Source of the DNA: Promicromonospora iranensis
GTDB lineage: Bacteria; Actinomycetota; Actinomycetes; Actinomycetales; Cellulomonadaceae
Reading direction: 5' to 3'
DNA length: 64,000 nucleotides
Assembly (NCBI RefSeq): GCF_028994775.1
Contig: NZ_JAJQMN010000007.1
Location: 1 to 64,000 of the forward strand
The notes beneath the pieces were generated by a model. It did no database searches. It saw only the letters and a program-made list of their open reading frames with translations, and was not told the origin of the DNA. The translations under genes and the position numbers were made by a program. Shown here piece by piece: positions 8,664 through 17,034 of the stretch; position 1 is the first letter of the stretch, and each line of letters opens with the position of its first letter.

Positions 8664-9038
8664 ATGGACTTCTGGGACTTCTTCTGGCTGATGGTCTACA
8701 GCTTCTTCTTTCTGGCCTACCTCATGGTGCTCTTCCAGGTCATCGCCGACCTCTTTCGCGACAAGGAGCTCTCGGGGTGGTGGAAGGCACTGTGGATGGT
8801 CTTCCTGATCTTCCTGCCCGTCCTCACCGCGTTCGTCTACCTGATCGCGCGCGGCAGGGGAATGGCGCGGCGACAGAGCGAGCTGGTCGTCCAGGCACGT
8901 TCCGAGACGGAGAACTACATCCGCGAGGTGGCCACCACGGCGCCCGCCGACCAGATCGCGAGCGCCAAGGCCCTCCTGGACGCCGGCACCGTCACGCCGG
9001 GGGAGTACGAGCGGCTCAAGGCGAAGGCGCTCGCCTGA
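8664..9038 (+). CDS. Small membrane protein with C-terminal SHOCT domain
   Basis: A 124-residue protein with two aromatic-rich membrane segments (FWLMVYSFFFLAYLMVLF, about residues 7-30, and WMVFLIFLPVLTAFVYLIA, about 44-62), an Arg-rich turn, and a C-terminal SHOCT motif (ADQIASAKALLDAGTVTPGEYERLKAKAL). The layout equals the PLDc_N-plus-SHOCT proteins common in Actinobacteria. SHOCT is a short oligomerization domain, and the function is unknown. The next gene starts 12 bp after the stop, so the two may be co-transcribed. Confidence 0.75.
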   Translation: MDFWDFFWLMVYSFFFLAYLMVLFQVIADLFRDKELSGWWKALWMVFLIFLPVLTAFVYLIARGRGMARRQSELVVQARSETENYIREVATTAPADQIASAKALLDAGTVTPGEYERLKAKALA

Positions 9039-9050
9039 GCGGCTGGGCTC

Positions 9051-9773
9051 ATGCTCGTAGCGTTCCTGTGGGGGGCGGTCGGCGCGGCGGCACTGCTGGT
9101 CGGTGCCCTCGTCGCCTATGCGGGGGCGCCGAGCCGCCGGTTCATCGCCGTGGTCATGGCGCTCGGCGCGGGGCTGCTCATCGGGTCGGTCGCCTTCGAG
9201 CTGGTCGACGAGGCGGTCAAGACCGCTTCCGTGGCTCTCGTGGGGCTCCTGACGCTGCTGGGGGCGGCCACCTTCACGGTCGGTGACTGGTGGCTGTCCC
9301 GCCGTGGCGGCGGCGAGCGCAAGGACGCGAGCGGGGCCCAGGCTGCCGGGGCTCCGCTCGCGATCGTCTTCGGGTCCGTGCTCGACGGCATCCCGGAGTC
9401 GTTCGTCCTGGGGCTGACGGTACTCGAGGGCAACGTCAGCGTCGCGCTGCTCGCGGGCGTCGTCCTCAGCAACTTCCCCGAGGGGCTGTCCTCGTCGAGC
9501 GGCCTGCGGGCGGCAGGCTGGACGCGCTCGCGCGTGCTGTGGATGTGGTCGGTGGTCATCCTCGTGGCGGCGGTGAGCGCCGCTCTCGGCTACCTCCTGC
9601 TCGACCCGGCCGGCAGCCGGACCGGGGCGCTCGCCCAGGGCTTCGCCGCGGGGGCGCTGCTCGCGATGGTGTCGAACACCCTGCTCCCCGAGTCGTACCG
9701 GGAGGAGGGGGTGGCCACCGGCTCGCTGGTGGCAGTCGGCTTCGCGGTCTCCCTGATGCTGTCGGCGATCTAG
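9051..9773 (+). CDS. ZIP family metal transporter
   Basis: A 240-residue protein with about eight membrane segments. The ZIP signature is seen in segment 4, SVLDGIPESFVLGLTV, and in segment 5, VVLSNFPEGLSSSSGLRAAG, with the paired D/E and N-x-x-E residues (DGIPES and NFPEG) that normally hold metal. The histidines usual at these places in zinc ZIPs are absent, so the substrate may differ or the site may rely on carboxylates. The predicted role is uptake of divalent metal across the inner membrane. It follows the SHOCT gene by 12 bp. Confidence 0.82.
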   Translation: MLVAFLWGAVGAAALLVGALVAYAGAPSRRFIAVVMALGAGLLIGSVAFELVDEAVKTASVALVGLLTLLGAATFTVGDWWLSRRGGGERKDASGAQAAGAPLAIVFGSVLDGIPESFVLGLTVLEGNVSVALLAGVVLSNFPEGLSSSSGLRAAGWTRSRVLWMWSVVILVAAVSAALGYLLLDPAGSRTGALAQGFAAGALLAMVSNTLLPESYREEGVATGSLVAVGFAVSLMLSAI

Positions 9774-9831
9774 CAGAGATGCGGGTGGGCGAGCCCGGTG
9801 CCAGCGTGGACGTGTCGCCGACCATCCCAAC

Positions 9832-9879
9832 GGCGCGTCCCTACGGCGCGTCCAGCGCATCCCTACAGCGCGTCCCTAC
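9832..9879 (+). repeat. Three short direct repeats upstream of the dehydrogenase
   Basis: Copies of (G/A)GCGC(G/A)TCCCTAC lie at 9832-9844, 9854-9866 and 9867-9879, just before the ribosome binding site (AGGAGG, 9889-9894) of the gene at 9902. They could be activator sites or a local slippage product. Confidence 0.4.
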
Positions 9880-9901
9880 GACACGGCAGGAGGACCCGAC
9901 G

Positions 9902-11092
9902 ATGAGAGCACTCACGTGGCAGGGCCGGGAGCACGTCAGCGTCGAGACGGTCCCCGATCCGCGGATCGTGGAGCCGAACGACGCGATCGTCCGCGTGACC
10001 TCGACGGCGATCTGCGGGTCCGACCTGCACCTGTACAGCGTGCTGGGCGCGTTCCTCGACAGCGGCGACGTGCTCGGGCACGAGGCGATGGGCGTGGTCG
10101 AGGAGGTCGGCCCGGAGGCCGGCGACCTCCGCGTCGGCGACCGCGTCGTCGTGCCGTTCGGGATCGCCTGCGGGCACTGCTGGATGTGCCGGCACGGCCT
10201 GCAGTCCCAGTGCGAGACCACGCAGGTCACCGCCGAGGACAGCGGCGCGGCGCTGTTCGGCTACACCAAGCTCTACGGGCAGGTGCCCGGCGGCCAGGCG
10301 GAGTACCTCCGGGTGCCGCAGGCGCAGTACGGCCCCGTCGTCGTGCCCGACGACGGCGAGCCCGACGAGCGCTACCTGTACCTCTCGGACGTGCTGCCCA
10401 CGGCGTGGCAGGCGGTCGAGTACGCGCAGGTGCCCGACGGCGGGTCGGTGGTCGTGCTCGGCCTCGGCCCGATCGGCCAGATGGCGGCCCGGGTGGCCGC
10501 CCACCGCGGAGCCGGGCTCGTGATCGGCGTGGACCTGGTGCCCACGCGGCTCACGATGGCGGCGAACCACGGTGCCACCGTGCTCAATTCCCAGCGGGAG
10601 GACATCCTCGGCGCCGTCCGGGACCTCACCGGGGGGCGCGGGGCCGACGCGGTGATCGACGCCGTCGGCATGGAGGCGCACGGTTCCCCGCTCGCCGAGG
10701 CCATGCAGAAGGCCGCGGGGCTCCTGCCCGACGCCGTCGGCCGGCCGCTGATGAAGAAGGCGGGTACGGATCGTCTCGCCGCGCTCTACACGGCGATCGA
10801 GCTGGTGCGCCGCGGCGGCGTCATCTCCCTCTCCGGCGTGTACGGCGGCGTGCGCGACCCGCTGCCGATGCTGCGGCTGTTCGACAAGCAGGTGACGATC
10901 CGGCAGGGACAGGCCAACGTGCGGCGCTGGACCGATGATCTGCTCCGGCTCGTGGCCGACCCGGCGGACCCGCTCGGTGTGCTCGACCTCGAGACGCACC
11001 GCTGGCCGCTCGAACGCGCGCCGGAGGCGTACGCCATGTTCCAGCGCAAGGAGGACGGCTGCGTGAAGGTGGTGCTCGACCCCGCGGCCTGA
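9902..11092 (+). CDS. Zinc-dependent alcohol dehydrogenase (formaldehyde dehydrogenase-like)
   Basis: A 396-residue medium-chain dehydrogenase. The catalytic zinc region is seen in STAICGSDLHLY (Cys38) and DVLGHEAMGVVEEVG. The structural zinc loop is present but condensed, ACGHCWMCRHGLQSQC. The Rossmann motif is VLGLGPIGQMAARVAAHRG (about residues 184-202). An insertion (DAVGMEAHGSPLAEAMQKAAGLLP) is typical of the glutathione-independent formaldehyde dehydrogenase branch. It likely oxidises an alcohol or aldehyde with NAD(P). The gene stands alone with AGGAGG 7 nt before the ATG. Confidence 0.9.
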   Translation: MRALTWQGREHVSVETVPDPRIVEPNDAIVRVTSTAICGSDLHLYSVLGAFLDSGDVLGHEAMGVVEEVGPEAGDLRVGDRVVVPFGIACGHCWMCRHGLQSQCETTQVTAEDSGAALFGYTKLYGQVPGGQAEYLRVPQAQYGPVVVPDDGEPDERYLYLSDVLPTAWQAVEYAQVPDGGSVVVLGLGPIGQMAARVAAHRGAGLVIGVDLVPTRLTMAANHGATVLNSQREDILGAVRDLTGGRGADAVIDAVGMEAHGSPLAEAMQKAAGLLPDAVGRPLMKKAGTDRLAALYTAIELVRRGGVISLSGVYGGVRDPLPMLRLFDKQVTIRQGQANVRRWTDDLLRLVADPADPLGVLDLETHRWPLERAPEAYAMFQRKEDGCVKVVLDPAA

Positions 11093-11117
11093 GCCAGGCC
11101 GTCTGGCAGCGAGCTCT

Positions 11118-11768
11118 TCAGGCGGCCGCCTCCGCCGCGGTCCGCAGGTCGGCGACGAAGGCGTCGAACGTCGCGCCGAACTCGGCGCGGTCGCGCAGCC
11201 GCAGCAGCGCGGACGGGTGCGTGGTGATCAGCACGTCGTGCGTCTCGCCGTCGAGCACCTGGCCGCGCTCGGCGCCGATCCGCACCGCACGGCCCAGCAC
11301 CGCCCGGGCCGCCGTCGCGCCCAGTGCGACCACCACGCGCGGCCGCACCGCCGTCAGCTCCGCCTCCAGCCACGGGAGGCACGCCCGGATGTGCGCGACG
11401 TCGGGCTTCTTGTGCAGCCGCCGCTTGCCCCGCTCGGTGAACCGGAAGTGCTTGACGGCGTTGGTCACGTACACCTCGTCGGGAGCCATGCCGGCGGCGT
11501 GCAGCGCGTCGGCCAGCACCCGGCCGGCGGGGCCGACGAACGGCTCGCCCTCCTGGTCCTCGCGGTCACCCGGCTGCTCACCGACCAGGGCCAGCGCCGC
11601 GTCGTCCGGCCCGGCCGAGAAGACCGCCTGGGTCGCCGGGCCCCACAGCTCGCAGCCCCGGCAGTCGTGCACCGCCCGGGCAAGCGTTCCGACGTCGGCG
11701 CTCGCGGGCACCCACTCCTGGGCGCCCGGTCGGGCGGGCTTGGTTCGGGCAGTTCCGGCTCGTGGCAC
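11118..11768 (-). CDS. UdgX-type uracil-DNA glycosylase
   Basis: A 216-residue family-4-related glycosylase. Motif 1 is GEQPGDRED (63-71). The UdgX-specific insert KRRLHKKP carries His119, which matches the histidine that forms a covalent bond with the abasic site in mycobacterial UdgX (family knowledge). Motif 3 is HPSALLR (184-190). Candidate iron-sulfur ligands are C36, C39 and C130; the fourth cysteine seen in other family-4 enzymes is replaced by His107 in VKHF. The start is GTG 11768 with GGAGG 6 nt upstream; the much longer open frame is spurious. It reads divergently from the BadF-FHA gene. Confidence 0.88.
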   Translation of the reverse strand: MPRAGTARTKPARPGAQEWVPASADVGTLARAVHDCRGCELWGPATQAVFSAGPDDAALALVGEQPGDREDQEGEPFVGPAGRVLADALHAAGMAPDEVYVTNAVKHFRFTERGKRRLHKKPDVAHIRACLPWLEAELTAVRPRVVVALGATAARAVLGRAVRIGAERGQVLDGETHDVLITTHPSALLRLRDRAEFGATFDAFVADLRTAAEAAA

Positions 11769-11906
11769 GGGGCACCTCCTCGGCTTGCTCCTCCAGCCTG
11801 TCGTGACCCCGGTCCGCTCGCTACGCGAGCCGAACGCCCACGCCCGGTGAGTGCATATGACACTCCACGCATAGCGGACCGGGTGATATCGAGGGAGTAT
11901 GACCCG

Positions 11907-13421
11907 GTGCCGACGGTCACTGGTCAACAACACAAAGCAGAGATCCCCGGAGCGGATGCCGGGGTAGCTGGTGTCGACGTCGGGGGGACGGGATCGCGCC
12001 TGCGGGTCGACACCGGCCGGCCCGGCGGGATCTACGAGCTCACGGGTCCACCGGCCGGCGTCGTCGCCGGGCGCTCGACGGTACCGGACGTGGTGCGCGA
12101 CCTGTGCCGCGGCTTCGCCGCGCAGTTCGGCGGGCGTCCCCGGGTCGCGGCGGCAGCCGTCGGCATGCGCGGGTTCCGCTCGCAGACCCAGGCCGGGAGC
12201 CTCGACCCGAACCGCGTGCACGACATCCTCGCGGAGGAGCTGCGCACCACCGCGACCGCCGTGTCGAGCGACGCCGTCACGGCGCACCTGGGCGCCCTCG
12301 GCCCCGGGCCGGGTGCCACCCTCGCCGTCGGGACCGGCGCCGTGGCCGTGGCGTGCGACGACGTCGGTCGGTGGCACCTCGCGGACGGGATGGGTCCGCA
12401 CGTCGGTGACAACGGCGGTGGCGCGTGGATCGGCCGCCGCGGGCTTGACGCGGCGGCCCGGTCGATGGACGGCCGGCGCATGGGTGCGTCGCCGATCCTG
12501 GTCCAGGCGGCCGAGCGGCACTTCGGACGGCGGGAGCGGTGGACGGACGTCACCGACGTGTCCCTGTTCGCCGGGTTCGCGCCACAGGTCATCAGCGCGG
12601 CGAGCCGGGGGGATGTCGCATGCCGCGAGATCCTCGACGAGGCGGCCCGGTCGCTCGCGGACGGGCTGTGCGCCGTGCTGAGCCATCCGGGCGTCGAGCC
12701 GGTCGCGGTCACCACGGGCAAGCTCCTGATGCACGCGCCGTCGTTCCGGTCGATGGTGCTCCAGCACCTCCTGGAGAAGCGCGACGACGTGCGGGTGCAG
12801 CCCAGTGCCGGACTGCCGCTCGACGGCGCGCTGAGCCTGGCCAGGATGCTGGCCGCCCACCCGGCGGTGGTCCGGGAGCACGTTCCCCTGCTGGCGGTCC
12901 GGATCGGTGCGGCGGACTGGCTGGACGACTCCATCACCATGCCGCGCGTGGTGCTCCCGGTCGTCCGGCCGATGCGGGTGGAGAGCGAGCCCACGGCGTG
13001 GGCCGTCGAGATCCGTTCGGACTTCGAGTGGTCGGCCGACCAGCTGCTGGAGGACGTCGACGGGCCGACGGCTCCCACTGCCGCCGTCGTGCCGCTGACG
13101 GGCGAGCGCCTGGTGGTGGGCCGTGCGTCGCGCAGCCGCGGCGTCGTGCCCGACATCGTCTGCGAGGACACCGGCGTCTCCCGCCGACACTGTGAGCTCG
13201 CCTGGGTGGAGGGCGGCTGGAGCGTCATCGACCTCGGGTCGGCCAACGGCACCTACGTCGCGGCGCGTGGCGAGGCGGTCCCGGCGGAGCCGTTGCGGTC
13301 CGGGGAGCGGCGCTGGCTGGCCGACGGCGACCGCATCTACGTCGGCGGCTGGACCTGCCTGACGGCACGTGCCGTCACCGCGAACGTGCGACCCACGGCC
13401 GATCGGGTCGCCGGTAGGTGA
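11907..13421 (+). CDS. BadF/BadG-type sugar kinase fused to a C-terminal FHA domain
   Basis: A protein of about 504 residues. The N-terminal 310 residues look like the BadF/BadG/BcrA ATPase family, which includes N-acetylglucosamine kinases: phosphate-1 loop GVDVGGTGSRLRV (22-34), ATLAVGTGAVAVACD and MGPHVGDNGGGAWIGRRGLD. Residues about 395-485 form an FHA domain with the canonical series VVGR..S, SRRHCEL, and IDLGSANGTYV, so phosphothreonine binding is likely intact. The start is GTG 11907, with GAGGGAG 9 nt upstream; GTG 11883 is an alternative. A fusion of this kind is unusual and suggests a sugar or cell-wall amino-sugar kinase tied to Ser/Thr kinase signalling. Confidence 0.75.
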   Translation: MPTVTGQQHKAEIPGADAGVAGVDVGGTGSRLRVDTGRPGGIYELTGPPAGVVAGRSTVPDVVRDLCRGFAAQFGGRPRVAAAAVGMRGFRSQTQAGSLDPNRVHDILAEELRTTATAVSSDAVTAHLGALGPGPGATLAVGTGAVAVACDDVGRWHLADGMGPHVGDNGGGAWIGRRGLDAAARSMDGRRMGASPILVQAAERHFGRRERWTDVTDVSLFAGFAPQVISAASRGDVACREILDEAARSLADGLCAVLSHPGVEPVAVTTGKLLMHAPSFRSMVLQHLLEKRDDVRVQPSAGLPLDGALSLARMLAAHPAVVREHVPLLAVRIGAADWLDDSITMPRVVLPVVRPMRVESEPTAWAVEIRSDFEWSADQLLEDVDGPTAPTAAVVPLTGERLVVGRASRSRGVVPDIVCEDTGVSRRHCELAWVEGGWSVIDLGSANGTYVAARGEAVPAEPLRSGERRWLADGDRIYVGGWTCLTARAVTANVRPTADRVAGR

Positions 13422-13535
13422 GGACGAGGCGGGCTCTGGACGAGAGGGCTCTGAACGAGGCAGCCTCTGCGCAAGGTAGACCCTGGGAGAGGGCGCCAGG
13501 TCTGCTGAAGTTCGTTCGCCCTGGGCCCTCATAGT

Positions 13536-13601
13536 TCGCGTGAGCTGAACAGTTCAGCTCACGCGACAAACACCTGCCCGGGCCGAACGTAGTTCAGCCC
13601 A
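13536..13601. repeat. Two palindromes in the 310-bp gap before the DUF4037 gene
   Basis: A perfect palindrome with 15-bp arms and a single central base spans 13536-13566. A second one, 9-bp arms with one mismatch around GTA, spans about 13581-13601. Both carry GTTCAG/CTGAAC at their core. They could be a terminator for the kinase-FHA gene or operators for the gene at 13732. Nothing else was recognised in 13422-13731. Confidence 0.55.
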
Positions 13602-13731
13602 CCTGGCACCCACCGCACGACCATGCCGGGCCTGTCGGGCGGCTGTCGGCTGCAGGCGGGCCGGATGGTGGGCCGGATGGTGGGGCGGATTTCATCTGGA
13701 CCGTTCCCGGGTCGGCTCCTAGGTTGGCGCC

Positions 13732-14766
13732 ATGTCCGGAATCGAGCTCGCCCGCGCCTACTGGGCCGACGTCGTCCGTCCGATCCTGGACCGGAAGCTG
13801 CCCGACGTGCCGAGGGCGGCCGGCCGGCTCGGCACCGGTTCGGACGTGCTGGGCCTCGACGACGCCACGTCCCGAGACCACGACTGGGGGCTGCGTCTGA
13901 CGGTGCTGGTCCCTGCTGACCGGGCCGCGGAGGTCGACGACGTCCTGACCGCGTCGCTCCCCACCTCGCATCAGGGACTGCCGACGGCGTTCCCGCTGAC
14001 CTGGGACCCGAGCGTCCGGCACCGGGTCGAGGTGACGACGACGGCGGAGCTGGTGCGGTCGCGCACCGGACTCGCCAGAGGCACCGCTCTCGGCACCGCC
14101 GCCCTGAGCGTCACCGACTGGCTGTCCTTCACCGGGCAGTCCGTGCTGGAGATCACGGCCGGTCCGGTGTTCGAGGACACGTCCGGCGAGCTCACCGCCC
14201 TGCGCGACCTGCTGGCCTGGTACCCGCACGACGTGTGGCTGCACGTCCTGGCGGCCGACTGGAACCGGATCGAGCAGGAGCTGCCGTTCGTCGGCCGTAC
14301 GGGGCAGCGGGGTGACGACCTCGGCTCCCGGCTGATCGCCGCGCGGCTGATCACGGCGCTGGTCCGGCTCGGCTTCCTGCTGGAGCGGCGCTGGCCGCCG
14401 TACCCCAAGTGGGCGGGGACCTTGTTCGGGCGGCTGCCCGTGGCCGCGTCGGCGGGCGGGCACCTGGTGGACGCGCTGGCCGCACCGACCTGGCAGGAGC
14501 GCGACGCGGCCCTGCGCTCGGCGTGCGAGGCGCTGCACGACCGGCAGCGCGCCGCCGGGCTGCCGGCGCTGGACGGGACGGCCTGCGAGCCGTTCTTCGA
14601 CCGTCCCTTCACCGGGCTGCGTGACGTGCCGGGGGTGCTGCGCGGGGCGATCACCGATCCGGAGGTGCGGGCGCTGTCGCACCGCGGGGGAGTCGAGCAG
14701 TGGGTGGACGACGTCGGGACGCTCACCGACCCCGGCGTGCGGACCCGGCTGGCCGCCAGCGGCTGA
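13732..14766 (+). CDS. DUF4037 domain protein, nucleotidyltransferase-like
   Basis: A 344-residue protein with the DUF4037 arrangement: an N-terminal GTGSDVLGLDDATSRDHDWG, which resembles the GS...DxD active-site strand of nucleotidyltransferase-fold proteins, then a helical C-terminal half (RLITALVRLGFLLERRWPPYPKW). The substrate is unknown. It ends 56 bp before jetA on the same strand, so it may be co-transcribed with the jet genes. It is not a JetD: no DUF3322/DUF2220 or Toprim-like region is visible. Confidence 0.75.
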   Translation: MSGIELARAYWADVVRPILDRKLPDVPRAAGRLGTGSDVLGLDDATSRDHDWGLRLTVLVPADRAAEVDDVLTASLPTSHQGLPTAFPLTWDPSVRHRVEVTTTAELVRSRTGLARGTALGTAALSVTDWLSFTGQSVLEITAGPVFEDTSGELTALRDLLAWYPHDVWLHVLAADWNRIEQELPFVGRTGQRGDDLGSRLIAARLITALVRLGFLLERRWPPYPKWAGTLFGRLPVAASAGGHLVDALAAPTWQERDAALRSACEALHDRQRAAGLPALDGTACEPFFDRPFTGLRDVPGVLRGAITDPEVRALSHRGGVEQWVDDVGTLTDPGVRTRLAASG

Positions 14767-14822
14767 GGGCCTGTGGACGACGGCGCGGTGAATGTCGCTG
14801 GTCCGACGTACCCTGACCGGCG

Positions 14823-16367
14823 ATGATTACTCGTGCAGAGGGTGCGTACCTGGGCGCGCTCCGGGCTTTCCAGGAGCCGATGCTGGACCTCCTTCACCGG
14901 AGGTATGCGCCGCTGGTCGTGTCGCTGCTGTCTCTCGTGTTCACGCCCGAGCGTCCGACGGTGCCGGTGGCGGAGGCGCACACCGAGATCGGTGACGCGC
15001 TGGACCAGCTGCGCGCGCAGGGGTACGAGCTCAACGCGGACGGCACCCGTGCCATCCCGCTCGGCAGCGCCCGGGAGCTGTGCCGGCAGTGGTCCGACGT
15101 CGGCTGGCTGAAACGCCAGATCGTCGACGGGGACGTCGAGGTCTACCAGCTCTCGGCGCACGCCGTCGGGGCGCTGGAGGTCGCCGGACGGGCCGGCGGC
15201 ACACGGGCGCGGGTCTCGGAGTCGCGGGTCCGTACCCTCCTGGACGCCGTCGAGCGGCTGGCCCAGGATGCCGACCCGGACGTGCTGGTCCGGATGTCCC
15301 GGCTGGACACCCAGATCAAGCGGCTCCAGGAGGAGCTCGACCGGATCCAGCGCACTGGCGAGGTCGACGAGGTGGACGACGAGATCCTGCTGGAGGAGGC
15401 GGAGAACGTCCTGCACCTGGTGCGCGAGCTGCCCGCGGACTTCGCGCGTGTGGCGGAGTCGATCCGCGCGATGCAGCGGGACGTGGTGACGGCGCTGCGA
15501 CAGGACGAGCGGCCGTCGGGCGACGTCCTGCGCGAGTACCTGGAGCGGGGCGAGCAGGTGATGAACGCGACGCCCGAGGGTCGGGCGTTCGCGGGCGCGC
15601 TGCGGCTGATCGGCGACCCGGAACGCATCGACGAGCTGTCGGTGCAGCTCGACACGGTGCTGCGGCACCGCTTCACGGGAAGCCTGCCCGGGCACCAGCG
15701 TGCCGAGCTGCGGGACGTGGCCCGCCGCATCGAGCAGGGGGTCGCGGAGGTGATCAAGGCTCAGCGCCAGGCGTCCCACGTCATCACGACCCAGGTGCGC
15801 AACCACGACCCGCTGCGCGACCGGCAGGTCGACGAGCTGCTGCGCGAGGTCATGATCGGCTTCCAGGCGTGGATGCCGTCGACCCGCCGGAGCCAGGACG
15901 TCGACCCGGTGCGGCGGCTGCCGGTGGCCGACGTCGCGCACCTGCGCCAGTCGACGAGCGACCTGAGCCCGCCCCAGCCGCCCGTCCCGCTCCAGGCGCA
16001 GGACGACGACGGCGACACCGGCATGGAGGACGGGGCCCGCGAGTGGGGTGGCCCGCACTACGCGGAGCTGCGTGACCACCTCGCGTCGTTCGCCGACGCC
16101 GGTCAGGGCGACGGCGGCAAGGATGGCAACGACGGCGTGGACCTCGCAGCGGTGTTCACGGCGGCACCGCAGCACATCCGCCGGCCCGTCGACCTGCTCG
16201 GGCTGCTGGAGATCGCGCACCACAACGGCATGACCGAGACCGACCAGGTAGCGCTCGTCGAGGCAGTCCGGCCCGACGGGTCGCGCCGGAGGTTCGCGTT
16301 CGGCGGCGTCACGGTACGGGCCACGGAAGACACCGGGCAAGAGACCAGGGAAGACACAGATGACTGA
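14823..16367 (+). CDS. jetA: Wadjet subunit JetA (DUF3375), MukF/kleisin-like
   Basis: A 514-residue protein with winged-helix-like N-terminal sequence (residues 1-110), a long helical and coiled middle ([18 protein letters not shown] to [14 protein letters not shown]), and an acidic C-terminus ([11 protein letters not shown]). This is the DUF3375 arrangement of JetA, the kleisin (MukF/MksF-like) of the Wadjet complex. Wadjet SMC complexes recognise small circular plasmids by loop extrusion and cut them through JetD (family knowledge). It overlaps jetB by 8 bp. The start ATG 14823 lies after a short intergenic gap. Confidence 0.88.
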   Translation: MITRAEGAYLGALRAFQEPMLDLLHRRYAPLVVSLLSLVFTPERPTVPVAEAHTEIGDALDQLRAQGYELNADGTRAIPLGSARELCRQWSDVGWLKRQIVDGDVEVYQLSAHAVGALEVAGRAGGTRARVSESRVRTLLDAVERLAQDADPDVLVRMSRLDTQIKRLQEELDRIQRTGEVDEVDDEILLEEAENVLHLVRELPADFARVAESIRAMQRDVVTALRQDERPSGDVLREYLERGEQVMNATPEGRAFAGALRLIGDPERIDELSVQLDTVLRHRFTGSLPGHQRAELRDVARRIEQGVAEVIKAQRQASHVITTQVRNHDPLRDRQVDELLREVMIGFQAWMPSTRRSQDVDPVRRLPVADVAHLRQSTSDLSPPQPPVPLQAQDDDGDTGMEDGAREWGGPHYAELRDHLASFADAGQGDGGKDGNDGVDLAAVFTAAPQHIRRPVDLLGLLEIAHHNGMTETDQVALVEAVRPDGSRRRFAFGGVTVRATEDTGQETREDTDD

Positions 16368-17034
16368 GACCACCGTCGAGCAGCAACCACCCGCTGAGGA
16401 GGCCGGCGGCGGGTTCATCGACCCGGTGCCGATGGAGGAGGATCCCGCCCAGCTGTTCGCGGGCGACTCCGGAACCCTCGACGCGGCGGTGCGGCGGGTA
16501 CTGGTCCGGCTGCTGCAGCGCAGGTTCCTGGTCGCCGACCGGAACCCGTCGCAGTGGCGCACGCTCCTGGAGAACCAGCAGGTGATCGAGTCGCGGCTCC
16601 ACGACCTGTTCGTGCACCTCGTCGTCGACCACGACCGCGGCATCGCGTACAAGAAGCAGGTGCGGTCGGCCGAGCTCGACGTCCCGATCCTGCTGAAGGA
16701 CGACCCGTACAGCCGGGCCGAGACGCTGGTGCTCGTCCACCTGCGCACCGTCTTCCAGCGGGAGCGGGGAGCCGGGGAGGCGTCGGTCCGGGTGGACGTC
16801 GAGGAGGTCGAGCAGACGGTGCTGACCTTCTTCGACCCCGACGACAAGAACCTGGCCGCCCGGCAGACGGAGATCCGCAACGCCGTGCGCCGGCTGGAGA
16901 AGGAAGGGCTCATCGAGGAGGAGTCCGAGGGCCGGTACCGCGTCACACCGCTGGTCGAGATAGTGCTCAGCAACGAACGTCTCGTCGAGCTGCGGGACTG
17001 GCTGCGCCGCCAGAACGAGGAGGACCAGCGATGA
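16360..17034 (+). CDS. jetB: Wadjet subunit JetB (DUF4194), MukE-like
   Basis: A 224-residue protein of DUF4194. It has an acidic N-terminal tail ([20 protein letters not shown]), then two winged-helix-like parts ([21 protein letters not shown], and [20 protein letters not shown] with [11 protein letters not shown]). It corresponds to MukE/MksE, the KITE subunit that bridges kleisin and SMC heads. Its start lies inside the end of jetA and its stop overlaps the jetC start by 4 bp (ATGA), which supports stoichiometric co-translation. Confidence 0.88.
   Translation: MTETTVEQQPPAEEAGGGFIDPVPMEEDPAQLFAGDSGTLDAAVRRVLVRLLQRRFLVADRNPSQWRTLLENQQVIESRLHDLFVHLVVDHDRGIAYKKQVRSAELDVPILLKDDPYSRAETLVLVHLRTVFQRERGAGEASVRVDVEEVEQTVLTFFDPDDKNLAARQTEIRNAVRRLEKEGLIEEESEGRYRVTPLVEIVLSNERLVELRDWLRRQNEEDQR

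Noticed and set aside
13732-14766. DUF4037 protein as a missing JetD
   Set aside because: No DUF3322 or DUF2220/Toprim-like motifs; the N-terminal GSD...DHD pattern belongs to a nucleotidyltransferase-like fold.
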